Source: an uncultured Collinsella sp. (GTDB taxonomy: Bacteria; Actinomycetota; Coriobacteriia; Coriobacteriales; Coriobacteriaceae). Taken from it: a stretch of DNA of 55,024 nucleotides. The DNA is taken from NCBI GenBank assembly GCA_900759565.1, contig CAAEVV010000021.1, positions 1 to 55,024 on the forward strand, read 5' to 3'. The stretch's first letter is position 1. The number at the start of each line of letters is the position of its first letter. A program made the position numbers and the translations under genes. This document shows positions 1-7,657 of this stretch, in pieces. The notes under the pieces are model-generated. The model was not told the DNA's origin. It did not search any database and saw only the letters and a list, made by a program, of their open reading frames with translations.

Positions 1-21
1 GCACTTCGACATCATTGTCGC

Positions 22-64
22 AGCCCCGACCCGCGGTCACGAGCGGGGGCTCCTATCTTTTTAG
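22..64 (+). terminator. Possible terminator of an upstream gene
   Basis: A G/C-rich imperfect hairpin with arms around 22-34 and 43-51 is followed by a T-rich stretch (TCTTTTT). It would end a gene lying before the window; nothing in the first 20 bases identifies that gene. From here to 335 there is no gene, only this hairpin, the dyad repeat at 160-228 and the leader of the next gene. Confidence 0.5.
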
Positions 65-159
65 TGCCCTCGGATTGGGTCATAGTGTCTGTCCGTTCTC
101 TGCCCGCAACGTTTCTGCTGTTGGTGCAAAGGGGTCAGATTATTTTGCGCCAAAAGGGG

Positions 160-228
160 AAGTTGCGGTGGAATAGTTCCTGTTTGGCCGTCTTGAGGGG
201 TTAAACGGGAACTATTTCACCGCAACTT
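160..228. repeat. Dyad repeat family A, copy 1
   Basis: Inverted repeat with 21-bp arms (160-180 and 208-228, one mismatch) around a 27-base centre. The outer arm reads AAGTTGCGGTGGAATAGTTCC. The same arm begins two further dyads at 38668-38735 and 39608-39674. The left flank, CCAAAAGGGG, resembles the CCAAAAAGG flank of copy 3. On the - strand each hairpin is followed by four or five T residues, so it could act as a terminator in that direction. Confidence 0.85.
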
Positions 229-335
229 ATCGATGGCGTGTTTGGTTGGTGCCAGTTGATTGCTTGGGCGTTGGGGAGGGTCTGCTCCGTTATAATCGCC
301 TAGAACATTAAATGGAAACGGGACGGGAGCCATAT

Positions 336-1817
336 ATGCGCCAGGGTTTCGACAACGCGAAGTATATCGAGCTGCAGGCTGCTCACATTAAGGAGCGCAT
401 CTCGCAGTTTGGTGGCAAGCTCTATTTGGAGTTTGGCGGTAAGCTGTTCGATGACTATCATGCGAGCCGCGTGCTGCCGGGTTTTGAACCGGACAGCAAG
501 TTCCGCATGCTCAAGAGCATCGCCGACGATGTCGAGGTTATCATCGCGATCAACGCGAACCACATCGAGAAAAACAAGGCTCGTGGTGACCTCGGCATTA
601 CCTATGACGAGGATGTGCTGCGCCTGGTTGACCTGTTCCGCGGCAACGGCTTTGCTGTCGCGGCTGTGGTCATCACCCAGTACGCCGGCCAGCCTGCTGC
701 CGATGTGTTCCGCAACCGCCTGAACGCGCTCGGTATTCCCGCCAAGCTGCACTATCCCATCGAGGGGTATCCGCACGATGTCGATCTGATCGTGTCCGAC
801 GATGGCTACGGCAAGAATGAGTTTGTCGAGACCACCCGACCGCTCGTCGTGGTCACTGCCCCCGGTCCTGGCTCGGGCAAGCTTGCCACCTGCCTGTCTC
901 AGCTCTATCACGAGCACAAGCATGGCACGGCCGCCGGCTATGCCAAGTTCGAGACCTTCCCGGTCTGGAACCTTCCCCTCACGCATCCGGTCAACATCGC
1001 CTACGAGGCGGCCACGGCGGACCTCGACGATGCCAATATCATCGACTCCTTCCACCTTGAGGCCTATAACAAGACCACGGTCAACTACAACCGCGACGTC
1101 GAGGCCTTCCCGGTGGTCCGTGCTCTGATGGAAAAGATCCTGGGCAAGAGCCCCTACCAGAGTCCTACGGACATGGGCGTCAATATGGTCGGCTTTGCCA
1201 TCACCGATGACGATGCCTGCCGCGACGCTTCCAAGATGGAGATCGTCCGCCGCTACTTTACCGCGGTCGAAAATGTGCGCCGTACCGGCGTGGGCGATGA
1301 GCAAGTCGACCGTCTCAAGATCATTATGAAGAAAGCCGGCATCGATAAGAACTACTCACCGGCGCGCTCGGCGGCCCTCACCAGGGAGCAGCTGACGGGT
1401 GGTCCCGTGGGTGCCATGGTTATGCCCGATGGCTCCGTGGTGACCGGCAAGACTTCCACGCGCCTGGGCGCTGCGAGCTCGCTCATCATGAATGCACTTA
1501 AGCATGTCTCGGGCGTCGACCTTGAGCTCGAGGTCATTAGCGATGAAGCGATCGAGCCCATCAGCAAGCTCAAGACGCATTTCCTGGGCAGCAAAAACCC
1601 GCGCCTCCACACCGACGAGACGCTTATGGCGCTGTCGATCACCTCGGCCACGAGTGAGACGGCCGCTCGCGTCCTTTCGGGCCTGGAGCAGCTGCGCGGT
1701 TGCGATGCCTTCTTTAGCGTGATTATCTCGCCGACGGACGAGACGGTACTGCGCAAACTGGGTATCAACGTGTGCTGCGAGCCCAAGTTTGAGCGCCGCG
1801 GTTTCTTCCATCGCTAA
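336..1817 (+). CDS. DUF1846 domain-containing protein
   Basis: About 493 residues, matching the roughly 500-residue DUF1846 family of Gram-positive bacteria, whose biochemical function is not established. The N-terminus (MRQGFDNAKYIELQ) and the block beginning FGGKLFDDYHASRVLPGF are typical of the family. The ATG at 336 is chosen because it has GGGAG six bases upstream and matches the family start; an in-frame ATG at 312 lacks a good ribosome site. No signal peptide or membrane segment is seen, so it is probably cytoplasmic. It appears monocistronic: dyad repeat A lies upstream and a strong terminator follows at 1851-1884. Family assignment is from recall of conserved blocks. Confidence 0.88.
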   Translation: MRQGFDNAKYIELQAAHIKERISQFGGKLYLEFGGKLFDDYHASRVLPGFEPDSKFRMLKSIADDVEVIIAINANHIEKNKARGDLGITYDEDVLRLVDLFRGNGFAVAAVVITQYAGQPAADVFRNRLNALGIPAKLHYPIEGYPHDVDLIVSDDGYGKNEFVETTRPLVVVTAPGPGSGKLATCLSQLYHEHKHGTAAGYAKFETFPVWNLPLTHPVNIAYEAATADLDDANIIDSFHLEAYNKTTVNYNRDVEAFPVVRALMEKILGKSPYQSPTDMGVNMVGFAITDDDACRDASKMEIVRRYFTAVENVRRTGVGDEQVDRLKIIMKKAGIDKNYSPARSAALTREQLTGGPVGAMVMPDGSVVTGKTSTRLGAASSLIMNALKHVSGVDLELEVISDEAIEPISKLKTHFLGSKNPRLHTDETLMALSITSATSETAARVLSGLEQLRGCDAFFSVIISPTDETVLRKLGINVCCEPKFERRGFFHR

Positions 1818-1850
1818 GTTTGAAGCACCGCGGTAATTGCATTGCATTTT

Positions 1851-1884
1851 GGCCGTATCGGGTTAGCGCCCGGTACGGCTTTTT
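1851..1884 (+). terminator. Rho-independent terminator after DUF1846 gene
   Basis: Stem of about 11 bp (GGCCGTATCGGG with GCCCGGTACGGC, one mismatch or wobble), loop TTA, then TTTTT. It lies 33 bases after the stop. Confidence 0.85.
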
Positions 1885-2073
1885 GATCAATAAAGCGCCT
1901 ATTTCGGCGAAAAATAGCTGTTTACCTGCCTAGAAACAATTTGAGCGGTATACAATAACCGTAACTGTTTCATCCTTAGCGGGATGCCGCATGATGGATA
2001 TTACCTGCCATCGTGAGGTGTGTCGGTCGCGCACGGCGCGTTAGATGCTCGTGCTCGGTTTGAGGAGGCTGCT

Positions 2074-2412
2074 ATGGCGGGCAAGGGTCGTGCGAGTGTC
2101 AACGATATGAAGCGTGTCGAGGTGCTGGTGTTGATGGAGATCGACCAGCAAACCGAAGACAATGGCGGGCCGTATGGTTTCTCGCGCAAAACGCTTGCCG
2201 AGCGCGTGGGGGTTTCGCCGTATCGTGCCCGCGCCGCAATCGATCGCTTGGATTCCGAAGGCATGATTGATGTCGTCTCGCGTTATAGCGACGACGGCGG
2301 TCAGCTTGCAAATGGCATTTGCCTCACCGAACGTGGCGAGTGGTATCTTGAGGGCGTCCGTACCGGCATGCTCGTTCAAGAAATGCTTGAGGACGAGGTT
2401 GCTGATCGATAG
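2074..2412 (+). CDS. Small winged helix-turn-helix transcriptional regulator
   Basis: 112 residues. The central part (FSRKTLAERVGVSPYRARAA, then IDRLDSEGMIDVVSRYSDDG) reads as a helix-turn-helix followed by a wing, as in GntR/PadR/MarR-like DNA-binding domains. The last 30 residues look like a short dimerisation helix. No effector domain is present, so the ligand, if any, is unknown. The ATG at 2074 has a near-perfect GAGGAGG five bases upstream; in-frame GTG codons before it do not. It stands alone between two terminators, upstream of pyrG in the same direction. Its target cannot be told from the sequence; pyrG or itself are the nearest candidates. Confidence 0.75.
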   Translation: MAGKGRASVNDMKRVEVLVLMEIDQQTEDNGGPYGFSRKTLAERVGVSPYRARAAIDRLDSEGMIDVVSRYSDDGGQLANGICLTERGEWYLEGVRTGMLVQEMLEDEVADR

Positions 2413-2436
2413 CAGCATGTAACCCTTGCCATAGCG

Positions 2437-2468
2437 ACGCCGCCTGGGAAACCGGGCGGCGTTTTGTT
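2437..2468 (+). terminator. Rho-independent terminator after wHTH gene
   Basis: ACGCCGCC pairs with GGCGGCGT around a short centre, followed by TTTGTTT. It separates the regulator from the pyrG promoter. Confidence 0.85.
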
Positions 2469-2503
2469 TCAAGATTGAGAAATGCAATCGCACGCGAGAA
2501 AAA

Positions 2504-2532
2504 TTGCGAACGGTCCGCGGCGCGAGTATTAC
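2504..2532 (+). promoter_or_regulatory. Candidate pyrG promoter
   Basis: TTGCGA at 2504-2509, a 17-base spacer, then TATTAC at 2527-2532 (overlapping a TACAAT at 2530). This predicts a start near 2540 and a leader of about 50 bases before pyrG. Confidence 0.55.
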
Positions 2533-2590
2533 AATGAAGACCCGTAAGATGTGGATAAACAACTTCTACGGGAAGCGCAGGTAACTCAAT

Positions 2591-4252
2591 ATGACCAAGC
2601 ATGTGTTCGTAACCGGTGGCGTGGTTTCGTCCCTGGGCAAGGGTATCACCGCGGCCTCGCTGGGCCGTCTGCTCAAGTCGCGTGGCTACAAAGTAACGAT
2701 GCAGAAGGCCGATCCGTATCTGAACGTCGACCCCGGTACCATGAGCCCCTTCCAGCATGGTGAGGTCTTCGTTACCGAGGATGGTTACGAGTCCGACCTG
2801 GACCTGGGTCATTACGAGCGCTTTATTGATGAGAACCTGACCCGCGATTCCAACTTTACGACCGGCGCCATCTATAAGAGCTTGATCGCCCGCGAGCGTC
2901 GCGGCGACTTTTTGGGCGGTACCGTGCAGGTGATTCCTCACGTCACCAATGCCATTAAGGACAAGTTCCGCCGCATCGAGGAGCAGACCGGCTCCGATGT
3001 AGTCATCACCGAGCTGGGCGGCACGATCGGCGACATCGAGTCCCAACCGTTTGTCGAGGCCATCCGTCAGTACCGCAAGGAGGCCGGCCCCGAGAACGTC
3101 TGCTACATCCACGTGTCGCTCGTTCCCTATATCGCCGCCGCCCACGAGGTCAAGACCAAGCCCACGCAGCATTCCGTCAAGGAGCTCCGCAGCTTTGGCA
3201 TCCAGCCCGATATCATCGTGCTGCGCTCCGACCACCATATCGATGACGCTATCCGCGGAAAGATCGCAAGCTTCTGCGACGTCGACACCGATTGTGTCTT
3301 TACCAACGAGGACTGCGCGAGCATTTACGATGTTCCGCAGCTGCTTGCCGAGCAGGACTTTGACCTGCGCATTTGCGAGCGCCTGGGTCTGGACCCGCGT
3401 GAGCGCGACATGAGCGAGTGGAATGAGTTCCTGCGCAAACAGAATCACGCCAACCATCACGCCGACAAGGTGAAGATCGCCGTCGTGGGCAAGTACACGC
3501 AGCTGCCCGATGCGTACCTGTCGGTTATCGAGGCCCTGCACCATGCGGGCGTCTTCTACGATCGCCATGTGGACGTCCAGCTGGTCGATGGCGAGAGCCT
3601 CGACGAGCAGAATGTCTCCGAGGTTCTGGGCGACGCCTCGGGCATCCTGGTCCCCGGCGGCTTTGGCAAGCGCGCCCTGGAGGGCAAGATCCTCGCGGCC
3701 GAGTTTGCCCGTGAGCACAAGATTCCGTATCTGGGCATTTGCCTGGGTATGCAGGTGGCCGTGTGCGAGTTCGCCCGCAACGTCGTCGGCCTTGCCGGCG
3801 CCAGCTCCTCCGAGTTCGATCCGGACGGCCCGTTTAGCGTCATCGATCTGATGAGCTCGCAGGAGGACGTGACCGAGAAGGGCGGCACCATGCGCCTGGG
3901 CGCCTATCCGTGCAAGCTCGCCGCCGATACCCTTGCTCGCGAGGCATATGGCGAGGAGCTCGTCTACGAGCGTCACCGTCATCGCTTTGAGTTCAACAAC
4001 GCCTTCCGTGACCAGCTCGAGGACGCCGGCTTGGTTATCTCGGGTCTGTCGCCCGACGAGCGCCTGGTCGAGATGGTCGAGCTGCCGCGCGACGTGCATC
4101 CGTGGTATGTGGCAACCCAGGCTCATCCCGAGTTCAAGAGCCGCCCGACCAACCCGCAGCCGCTGTTCCGCGAGTTCGTGCGCGCTTCGATCGGCCAGCA
4201 CGAGGGTGTCGACCGTCTGCAGGTGACGCCCATGAACCTCGCTACGGACTAA
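2591..4252 (+). CDS. pyrG: CTP synthase
   Basis: 553 residues, the usual length. It converts UTP to CTP using ATP and glutamine, the last step of de novo pyrimidine nucleotide synthesis, in the cytosol. The N-terminal synthetase domain (about 1-270) opens with KHVFVTGGVVSSLGKGI, the P-loop-like ATP site, and contains DPYLNVDPGTMSPFQHGEVF. The C-terminal class I glutamine amidotransferase domain (about 295-545) has PGGFGKR, the nucleophile motif GICLGMQ, and the distal His/Glu in QAHPEFKSRP. The start at 2591 follows a weak AGG site and matches the family N-terminus. The Xer recombinase gene begins two bases after the stop, so the two are probably co-transcribed. Confidence 0.98.
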   Translation: MTKHVFVTGGVVSSLGKGITAASLGRLLKSRGYKVTMQKADPYLNVDPGTMSPFQHGEVFVTEDGYESDLDLGHYERFIDENLTRDSNFTTGAIYKSLIARERRGDFLGGTVQVIPHVTNAIKDKFRRIEEQTGSDVVITELGGTIGDIESQPFVEAIRQYRKEAGPENVCYIHVSLVPYIAAAHEVKTKPTQHSVKELRSFGIQPDIIVLRSDHHIDDAIRGKIASFCDVDTDCVFTNEDCASIYDVPQLLAEQDFDLRICERLGLDPRERDMSEWNEFLRKQNHANHHADKVKIAVVGKYTQLPDAYLSVIEALHHAGVFYDRHVDVQLVDGESLDEQNVSEVLGDASGILVPGGFGKRALEGKILAAEFAREHKIPYLGICLGMQVAVCEFARNVVGLAGASSSEFDPDGPFSVIDLMSSQEDVTEKGGTMRLGAYPCKLAADTLAREAYGEELVYERHRHRFEFNNAFRDQLEDAGLVISGLSPDERLVEMVELPRDVHPWYVATQAHPEFKSRPTNPQPLFREFVRASIGQHEGVDRLQVTPMNLATD

Positions 4253-4254
4253 GG

Positions 4255-5196
4255 GTGCCGGCGAATAAGGAACATACCGAAGCTACTCCCTCGTCGCTCG
4301 CCGTGGCGGCGGGGGAGTATCTCGATTACCTCGCGGTCGAGCGGGGTTTGGCGCGCAACACGATTGCGGCCTATCGTCGTGACCTGACGACGTACTGCGC
4401 CTATCTGGAGCGGGCGGGTATTGTGTCTTTTGAAGAGGTGACCCGTCAGGTCGTGGAGGGCTTTGTCGCCGACCGTCGCGATGGGGGCTATTCCGATGCC
4501 TCGGTGGAGCGTGCGCTTGCGGCCGTGAAGGGCCTACATGCCTTTTTGGTGCGCGATGGGGCTGTGGCCCAAAATCCAACGGCGGCGTTGCGCCTGCCTA
4601 AAAAGGCTGAGCGTTTGCCGGAGTATCTATCGGTGGAGGATGTCTCGGCGCTGCTCGATCAAGACTTCCCCGAGGGCGAGATGGGCTTGCGCGACCATGC
4701 CATCTTGGAAGTGCTCTACGGATGCGGTTTGCGTGTGAGCGAGTTGGTGGGGCTCGATGTGGGCGATATCCATATCGACGATGGCTTTGTGCTCGTTCGT
4801 GGTAAGGGCTCGAAGGAACGCCTGTCCCCGCTGGTAGGAAGCGCGGCGCGAGCTCTGACGCTTTATGTAACTGAGGGGCGTTCTCGCTTGGCGGCCCATG
4901 CCCGCGGAACCGAGACCTCGGCGGTCTTTTTAAATAAGAACGGCCGCCGTCTGTCGCGCCAGGGCATCCATGCCATCTGTGAGCGCTACGGGCGCCAGGT
5001 GGGACTGGTGGGGCTCCATCCCCATACCTTGCGCCACTCCTTTGCCACCCACATGCTCGCGGGCGGTGCCGACCTGCGTGTGCTGCAGGAGATTTTGGGC
5101 CATGCCGATATTTCGACCACGCAGGTCTACACGCATGTCGGCCGAACGCAACTGACCGAGGTCTATTTGGCGGCGCACCCGCTGGCACATCGTTAA
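4255..5196 (+). CDS. xerD: Xer-type tyrosine recombinase
   Basis: 313 residues from a GTG at 4255; a second GTG at 4306 would give 296. A SAM-like core-binding domain (about 20-105) precedes the catalytic domain. The tyrosine-recombinase residues are visible: Arg160 in GCGLRVSEL, His257-x-x-Arg260 in HTLRHSFATHML, His283 in GHADIS and the nucleophile Tyr292 in TQVYTHV. Such proteins resolve chromosome dimers at dif. Its position directly after pyrG recalls the actinobacterial pyrG-xerD neighbourhood, hence xerD rather than xerC, but the subfamily is not certain. Nothing suggests a phage integrase: no att-like repeat or phage genes are near. A long hairpin with a T-tract follows. Confidence 0.9.
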   Translation: MPANKEHTEATPSSLAVAAGEYLDYLAVERGLARNTIAAYRRDLTTYCAYLERAGIVSFEEVTRQVVEGFVADRRDGGYSDASVERALAAVKGLHAFLVRDGAVAQNPTAALRLPKKAERLPEYLSVEDVSALLDQDFPEGEMGLRDHAILEVLYGCGLRVSELVGLDVGDIHIDDGFVLVRGKGSKERLSPLVGSAARALTLYVTEGRSRLAAHARGTETSAVFLNKNGRRLSRQGIHAICERYGRQVGLVGLHPHTLRHSFATHMLAGGADLRVLQEILGHADISTTQVYTHVGRTQLTEVYLAAHPLAHR

Positions 5197-5228
5197 CACA
5201 TCGCTGACCTGCATATTTATAGGTATTT

Positions 5229-5299
5229 GGGGACGGGCTCCAGATTGCCACGGCGTGCTTTTGCGCGCGCATGGGCAATCTGGGGCCCGTCCCATTTTT
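5229..5299 (+). terminator. Long-stem terminator-like dyad after xerD
   Basis: Arms 5230-5249 and 5274-5293 are 20 bp with one mismatch (GGGACGGGCTCCAGATTGCC against its complement), followed by ATTTTTC. The stem is much longer than an ordinary terminator and resembles the other long intergenic dyads of this window. Confidence 0.7.
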
Positions 5300-5417
5300 C
5301 GCCACTTGGCATCGCGGTGGTGGGCCGCACGTGCCTTGGGTGGGGGAGTTTGGGGGCGATGTGAACGGCGTGTAAAGGGACGTAAAAATCGCCTCAAGGT
5401 CAACTTGAAGGTTGAGG

Positions 5418-5484
5418 TTGAACGGCGGGGTGCCACAGGTGGCATCCCGCCGTTGCTGCAAACACAACATATTGTGTTTTCGAA
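5418..5484. repeat. Two further hairpins upstream of mraZ
   Basis: One hairpin pairs AACGGCGGG-TGCCA with TGGCA-CCCGCCGTT around 5420-5455, and a second pairs AAACACAA with TTGTGTTT around CATA near 5459-5478. With the dyad at 5229 they fill most of the 460-base gap between xerD and mraZ, which otherwise holds only the mraZ control region. Confidence 0.6.
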
Positions 5485-5519
5485 CATATGCTTGGGGGTG
5501 TTTTGCAATATATGGTGAG

Positions 5520-5554
5520 TGGAGTAGTGGGGCGGGGTGGGGGAAGGGGTGGGG
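5520..5554 (+). promoter_or_regulatory. Candidate MraZ-binding repeats
   Basis: Direct repeats TGGAG (5520), TGGGG (5528), TGGGG (5538) and TGGGG (5550) lie just upstream of the -35 element, with 8, 10 and 12 base spacing. A fifth TGGGG sits at 5570 inside the promoter spacer. MraZ of other bacteria binds TGGGN repeats of about 10-base period before its own operon. The match here is by inspection only. Confidence 0.65.
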
Positions 5555-5561
5555 AAAGGTG

Positions 5562-5590
5562 TTGAAAAATGGGGCGGTTCCCCATATTAT
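5562..5590 (+). promoter_or_regulatory. dcw cluster promoter
   Basis: TTGAAA at 5562-5567, exactly 17 bases, then TATTAT at 5585-5590. It is one of the best sigma-70-type matches in the window. The predicted start near 5597 leaves a leader of about 60 bases that contains a GCGGGG/CCCCGC hairpin. Confidence 0.75.
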
Positions 5591-5658
5591 TAATGACGTC
5601 GACAAGCGGGGTGGTTCCCCGCGTACGTGCCATCTGAGTAACCGAGGGGAGGGCGCAC

Positions 5659-6093
5659 ATGGGAATGACTGGTGCATACGAGCGCAATCTCGATGCAAAA
5701 GGTCGTCTGTCCCTGCCTGCACCCCTTCGCGAGGAGCTTGGAGAGCACGTTCGCGTGTTCAAAGCCCTGGATGTCGATGCTCTGTACGTGTTCTCTGCCG
5801 AGGCCTTCGATAAGTGGGTCGAAGGACTCTTCGCGGGTCGTGAGGGCCACGAGGGTTTTAACCCGCGTGACATTAATGACCAGAAGCTCATGAGGGCGAT
5901 CAACAAGCGCACCACGTCGATGGACGTGGACAGCGCCGGTCGTATCGGTCTTTCCGAGTCTCTCCGCAAGCAGGCGAACCTCGACCGCGAGGTCACGGTT
6001 GTGGGCAACTACGACCACCTTGAGGTTTGGGATCGCGCCGCGGCCGATGAGGACGATGACGATGAGGCCCTGCTGGACCTCTTCTTCTCGTAA
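5659..6093 (+). CDS. mraZ: Transcriptional regulator MraZ
   Basis: 144 residues, the standard size. MraZ is a SpoVT/AbrB-like DNA-binding protein that forms rings and controls the dcw operon it heads. Two AbrB-like halves are visible: YERNLDAKGRLSLPAPLREEL near the start and a second at about 78-120 with MDVDSAGRIGLSESLR. The C-terminus is acidic (ADEDDDDEALLD). GGGGAGGG lies about six bases before the ATG. TGGGG repeats upstream of the promoter are plausible autoregulatory sites. It is followed after 20 bases by rsmH, the conserved partner. Confidence 0.96.
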   Translation: MGMTGAYERNLDAKGRLSLPAPLREELGEHVRVFKALDVDALYVFSAEAFDKWVEGLFAGREGHEGFNPRDINDQKLMRAINKRTTSMDVDSAGRIGLSESLRKQANLDREVTVVGNYDHLEVWDRAAADEDDDDEALLDLFFS

Positions 6094-6113
6094 GGGCAAG
6101 GCACGGGTAACGG

Positions 6114-7079
6114 ATGGAGCGTGGGATCTTGACACAAGAATATCGGCATGAACCTGTCATGCTCGGCGAAGTGCTTGAGTCGCTGCGGCTAAAGAGCGGC
6201 TCCGTTGTCTGCGATTGCACCCTTGGCGGTGCCGGCCATTCGGTAAAGATGGCCGCGCAGGTGGGGGAGACGGGCCTTTTGCTCGGCGTCGATCAGGACG
6301 ACATGGCCCTCGAGGCCGCTGGCGCCCGTCTGGACCGCGAGGTTCCCGGCGTTCCGCACCAGCTGCTGAAGGGCAACTTCGGCGACTTGGACGAGCTGCT
6401 TTGCTCGGCCGAGGTGCCCGGGGTCGATGGCTTCCTGTTCGATTTGGGCGTTTCGTCACCGCAACTCGATATCCCTGGCAGGGGCTTTTCGTATAACGAG
6501 GACGCCCCATTGGACATGCGGATGGATCCGGGCAATAACACCTTAAACGCAGCTGAGGTCATCAACACCTATAACGAACACGACCTCGCCCGGATTCTAC
6601 GCGTCTACGGCGAAGAGAAGTTCGCCTCGCAGATCGCGCGCGAGATCGTGCGCCGCCGCGAGCAAGAACCGATCGAAACCACCGGCCAATTTGTCGAGAT
6701 CATCAAGGCGGGAATACCTGCTGCCGCTCGTCGGCATGGTGGACACCCGGCCAAGAAAAGTTTCCAGGCCATTCGCATCGAGGTCAATCACGAGCTCGAT
6801 GTACTCGAACGAGGGCTTGATGCCGCCACCAGGTGGCTCAACCCGGGCGGACGTATCTGCGTCATCTCGTATCACTCGCTCGAGGACCGTATCGTTAAGA
6901 ACCACTTTAAGGAGATGAGCCAGGGGTGCACGTGTCCGCCGGAGATTCCGGTGTGCGTGTGCGGCAACGTGCCGATACTCAAGGTCATCACCCGCAAACC
7001 CTTGGTTGCCCAGCCTGATGAGGTTGAGCGCAACCCTCGGGCGAGATCAGCCAAAATTCGCGTGGCACAGCGTCTGTAG
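6114..7079 (+). CDS. rsmH: 16S rRNA (cytosine-1402-N4)-methyltransferase
   Basis: 321 residues. It methylates N4 of C1402 in 16S rRNA, using S-adenosylmethionine. The SAM-binding start VVCDCTLGGAGHS, the block FLFDLGVSSPQLD, RGFSYNEDAPLDMRMD and the C-terminal ISYHSLEDRIVKNHFK are all diagnostic. The start is uncertain: ATG 6114 or TTG 6129, which sits after GGAG and gives the more usual N-terminus close to YRHEPVML. Second gene of the dcw operon; the next gene starts 90 bases later, enough for a short untranslated gap. Confidence 0.96.
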   Translation: MERGILTQEYRHEPVMLGEVLESLRLKSGSVVCDCTLGGAGHSVKMAAQVGETGLLLGVDQDDMALEAAGARLDREVPGVPHQLLKGNFGDLDELLCSAEVPGVDGFLFDLGVSSPQLDIPGRGFSYNEDAPLDMRMDPGNNTLNAAEVINTYNEHDLARILRVYGEEKFASQIAREIVRRREQEPIETTGQFVEIIKAGIPAAARRHGGHPAKKSFQAIRIEVNHELDVLERGLDAATRWLNPGGRICVISYHSLEDRIVKNHFKEMSQGCTCPPEIPVCVCGNVPILKVITRKPLVAQPDEVERNPRARSAKIRVAQRL

Positions 7080-7169
7080 GCGCGACCGCGCGATATTGGA
7101 CCTCCCGCTCGCACCATAAACGAAGCTTAAACACACTACCAACGTACTCGGGATGGGAGGCGGCATATC

Positions 7170-7640
7170 ATGGGCTACAACACTTCAAGCGCAGCACTCG
7201 CCTATGATATGAACGCCATGCCCGCCTATCGTGAGACGCCGCAGGCCCCCGTTGCTCCCCGTGAGCAGCGCACGCCGCGCTTTGATGTCTACACGGGCGC
7301 GGGCCGTCAGGCAAACCAGGCGGTAAGCCCGGTTTTCATGAGCGTTCTTAAAACGTTTTGCATCATTGCGGCTATCTTCATGACGATCGGCGTCGCCCGC
7401 GTGGCGCTCGCCGGCGTTACGGCCCAGGTGCTCAACAGCAACGCCGAGCTTACCAACACGCTCGAAAAAGCGACCGATGAGAGCTCCGACCTGGAGGTCA
7501 TGCATTCGGTCTATGGCGCCGACACGCGCATTCGCGACCTTGCGGGCGCTTATGGCATGGTGGAGCCCAGCGAGAGCGTTACACTTGACTTTTCGCAGGA
7601 TGCAGCCGCGGGCGCCAACGCGACCGCGACCGCTCAGTAG
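7170..7640 (+). CDS. FtsL-like bitopic cell-division protein
   Basis: 156 residues with about 55 cytoplasmic residues, one membrane helix (about 57-80) and a short extracytoplasmic part. Residues 84-130 (QVLNSNAELTNTLEKATDES onward) look like the short coiled coil of FtsL/DivIC proteins. The tail is Ala/Thr-rich. Sequence alone is too divergent for a firm family call. The position between rsmH and the division transpeptidase, where ftsL sits in nearly all dcw clusters, is the main evidence. GGGAGG lies upstream of the ATG. Confidence 0.7.
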   Translation: MGYNTSSAALAYDMNAMPAYRETPQAPVAPREQRTPRFDVYTGAGRQANQAVSPVFMSVLKTFCIIAAIFMTIGVARVALAGVTAQVLNSNAELTNTLEKATDESSDLEVMHSVYGADTRIRDLAGAYGMVEPSESVTLDFSQDAAAGANATATAQ

Positions 7641-7657
7641 CAAGACGGTAGCTGAGT

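Noticed and set aside
2324..4201. Long open frame of over 600 codons on the - strand opposite pyrG
   Set aside because: It lies wholly antisense to a clear CTP synthase, with no family resemblance. In this GC-rich DNA long antisense frames are a by-product of codon bias. The same holds for long frames opposite murD/mraY, murC, ftsZ and rpsA.
4255..5196. Tyrosine recombinase as sign of a prophage or integrative element
   Set aside because: The protein is of chromosomal Xer size and pattern, sits next to pyrG, and no phage genes, tRNA or attachment repeats are nearby.
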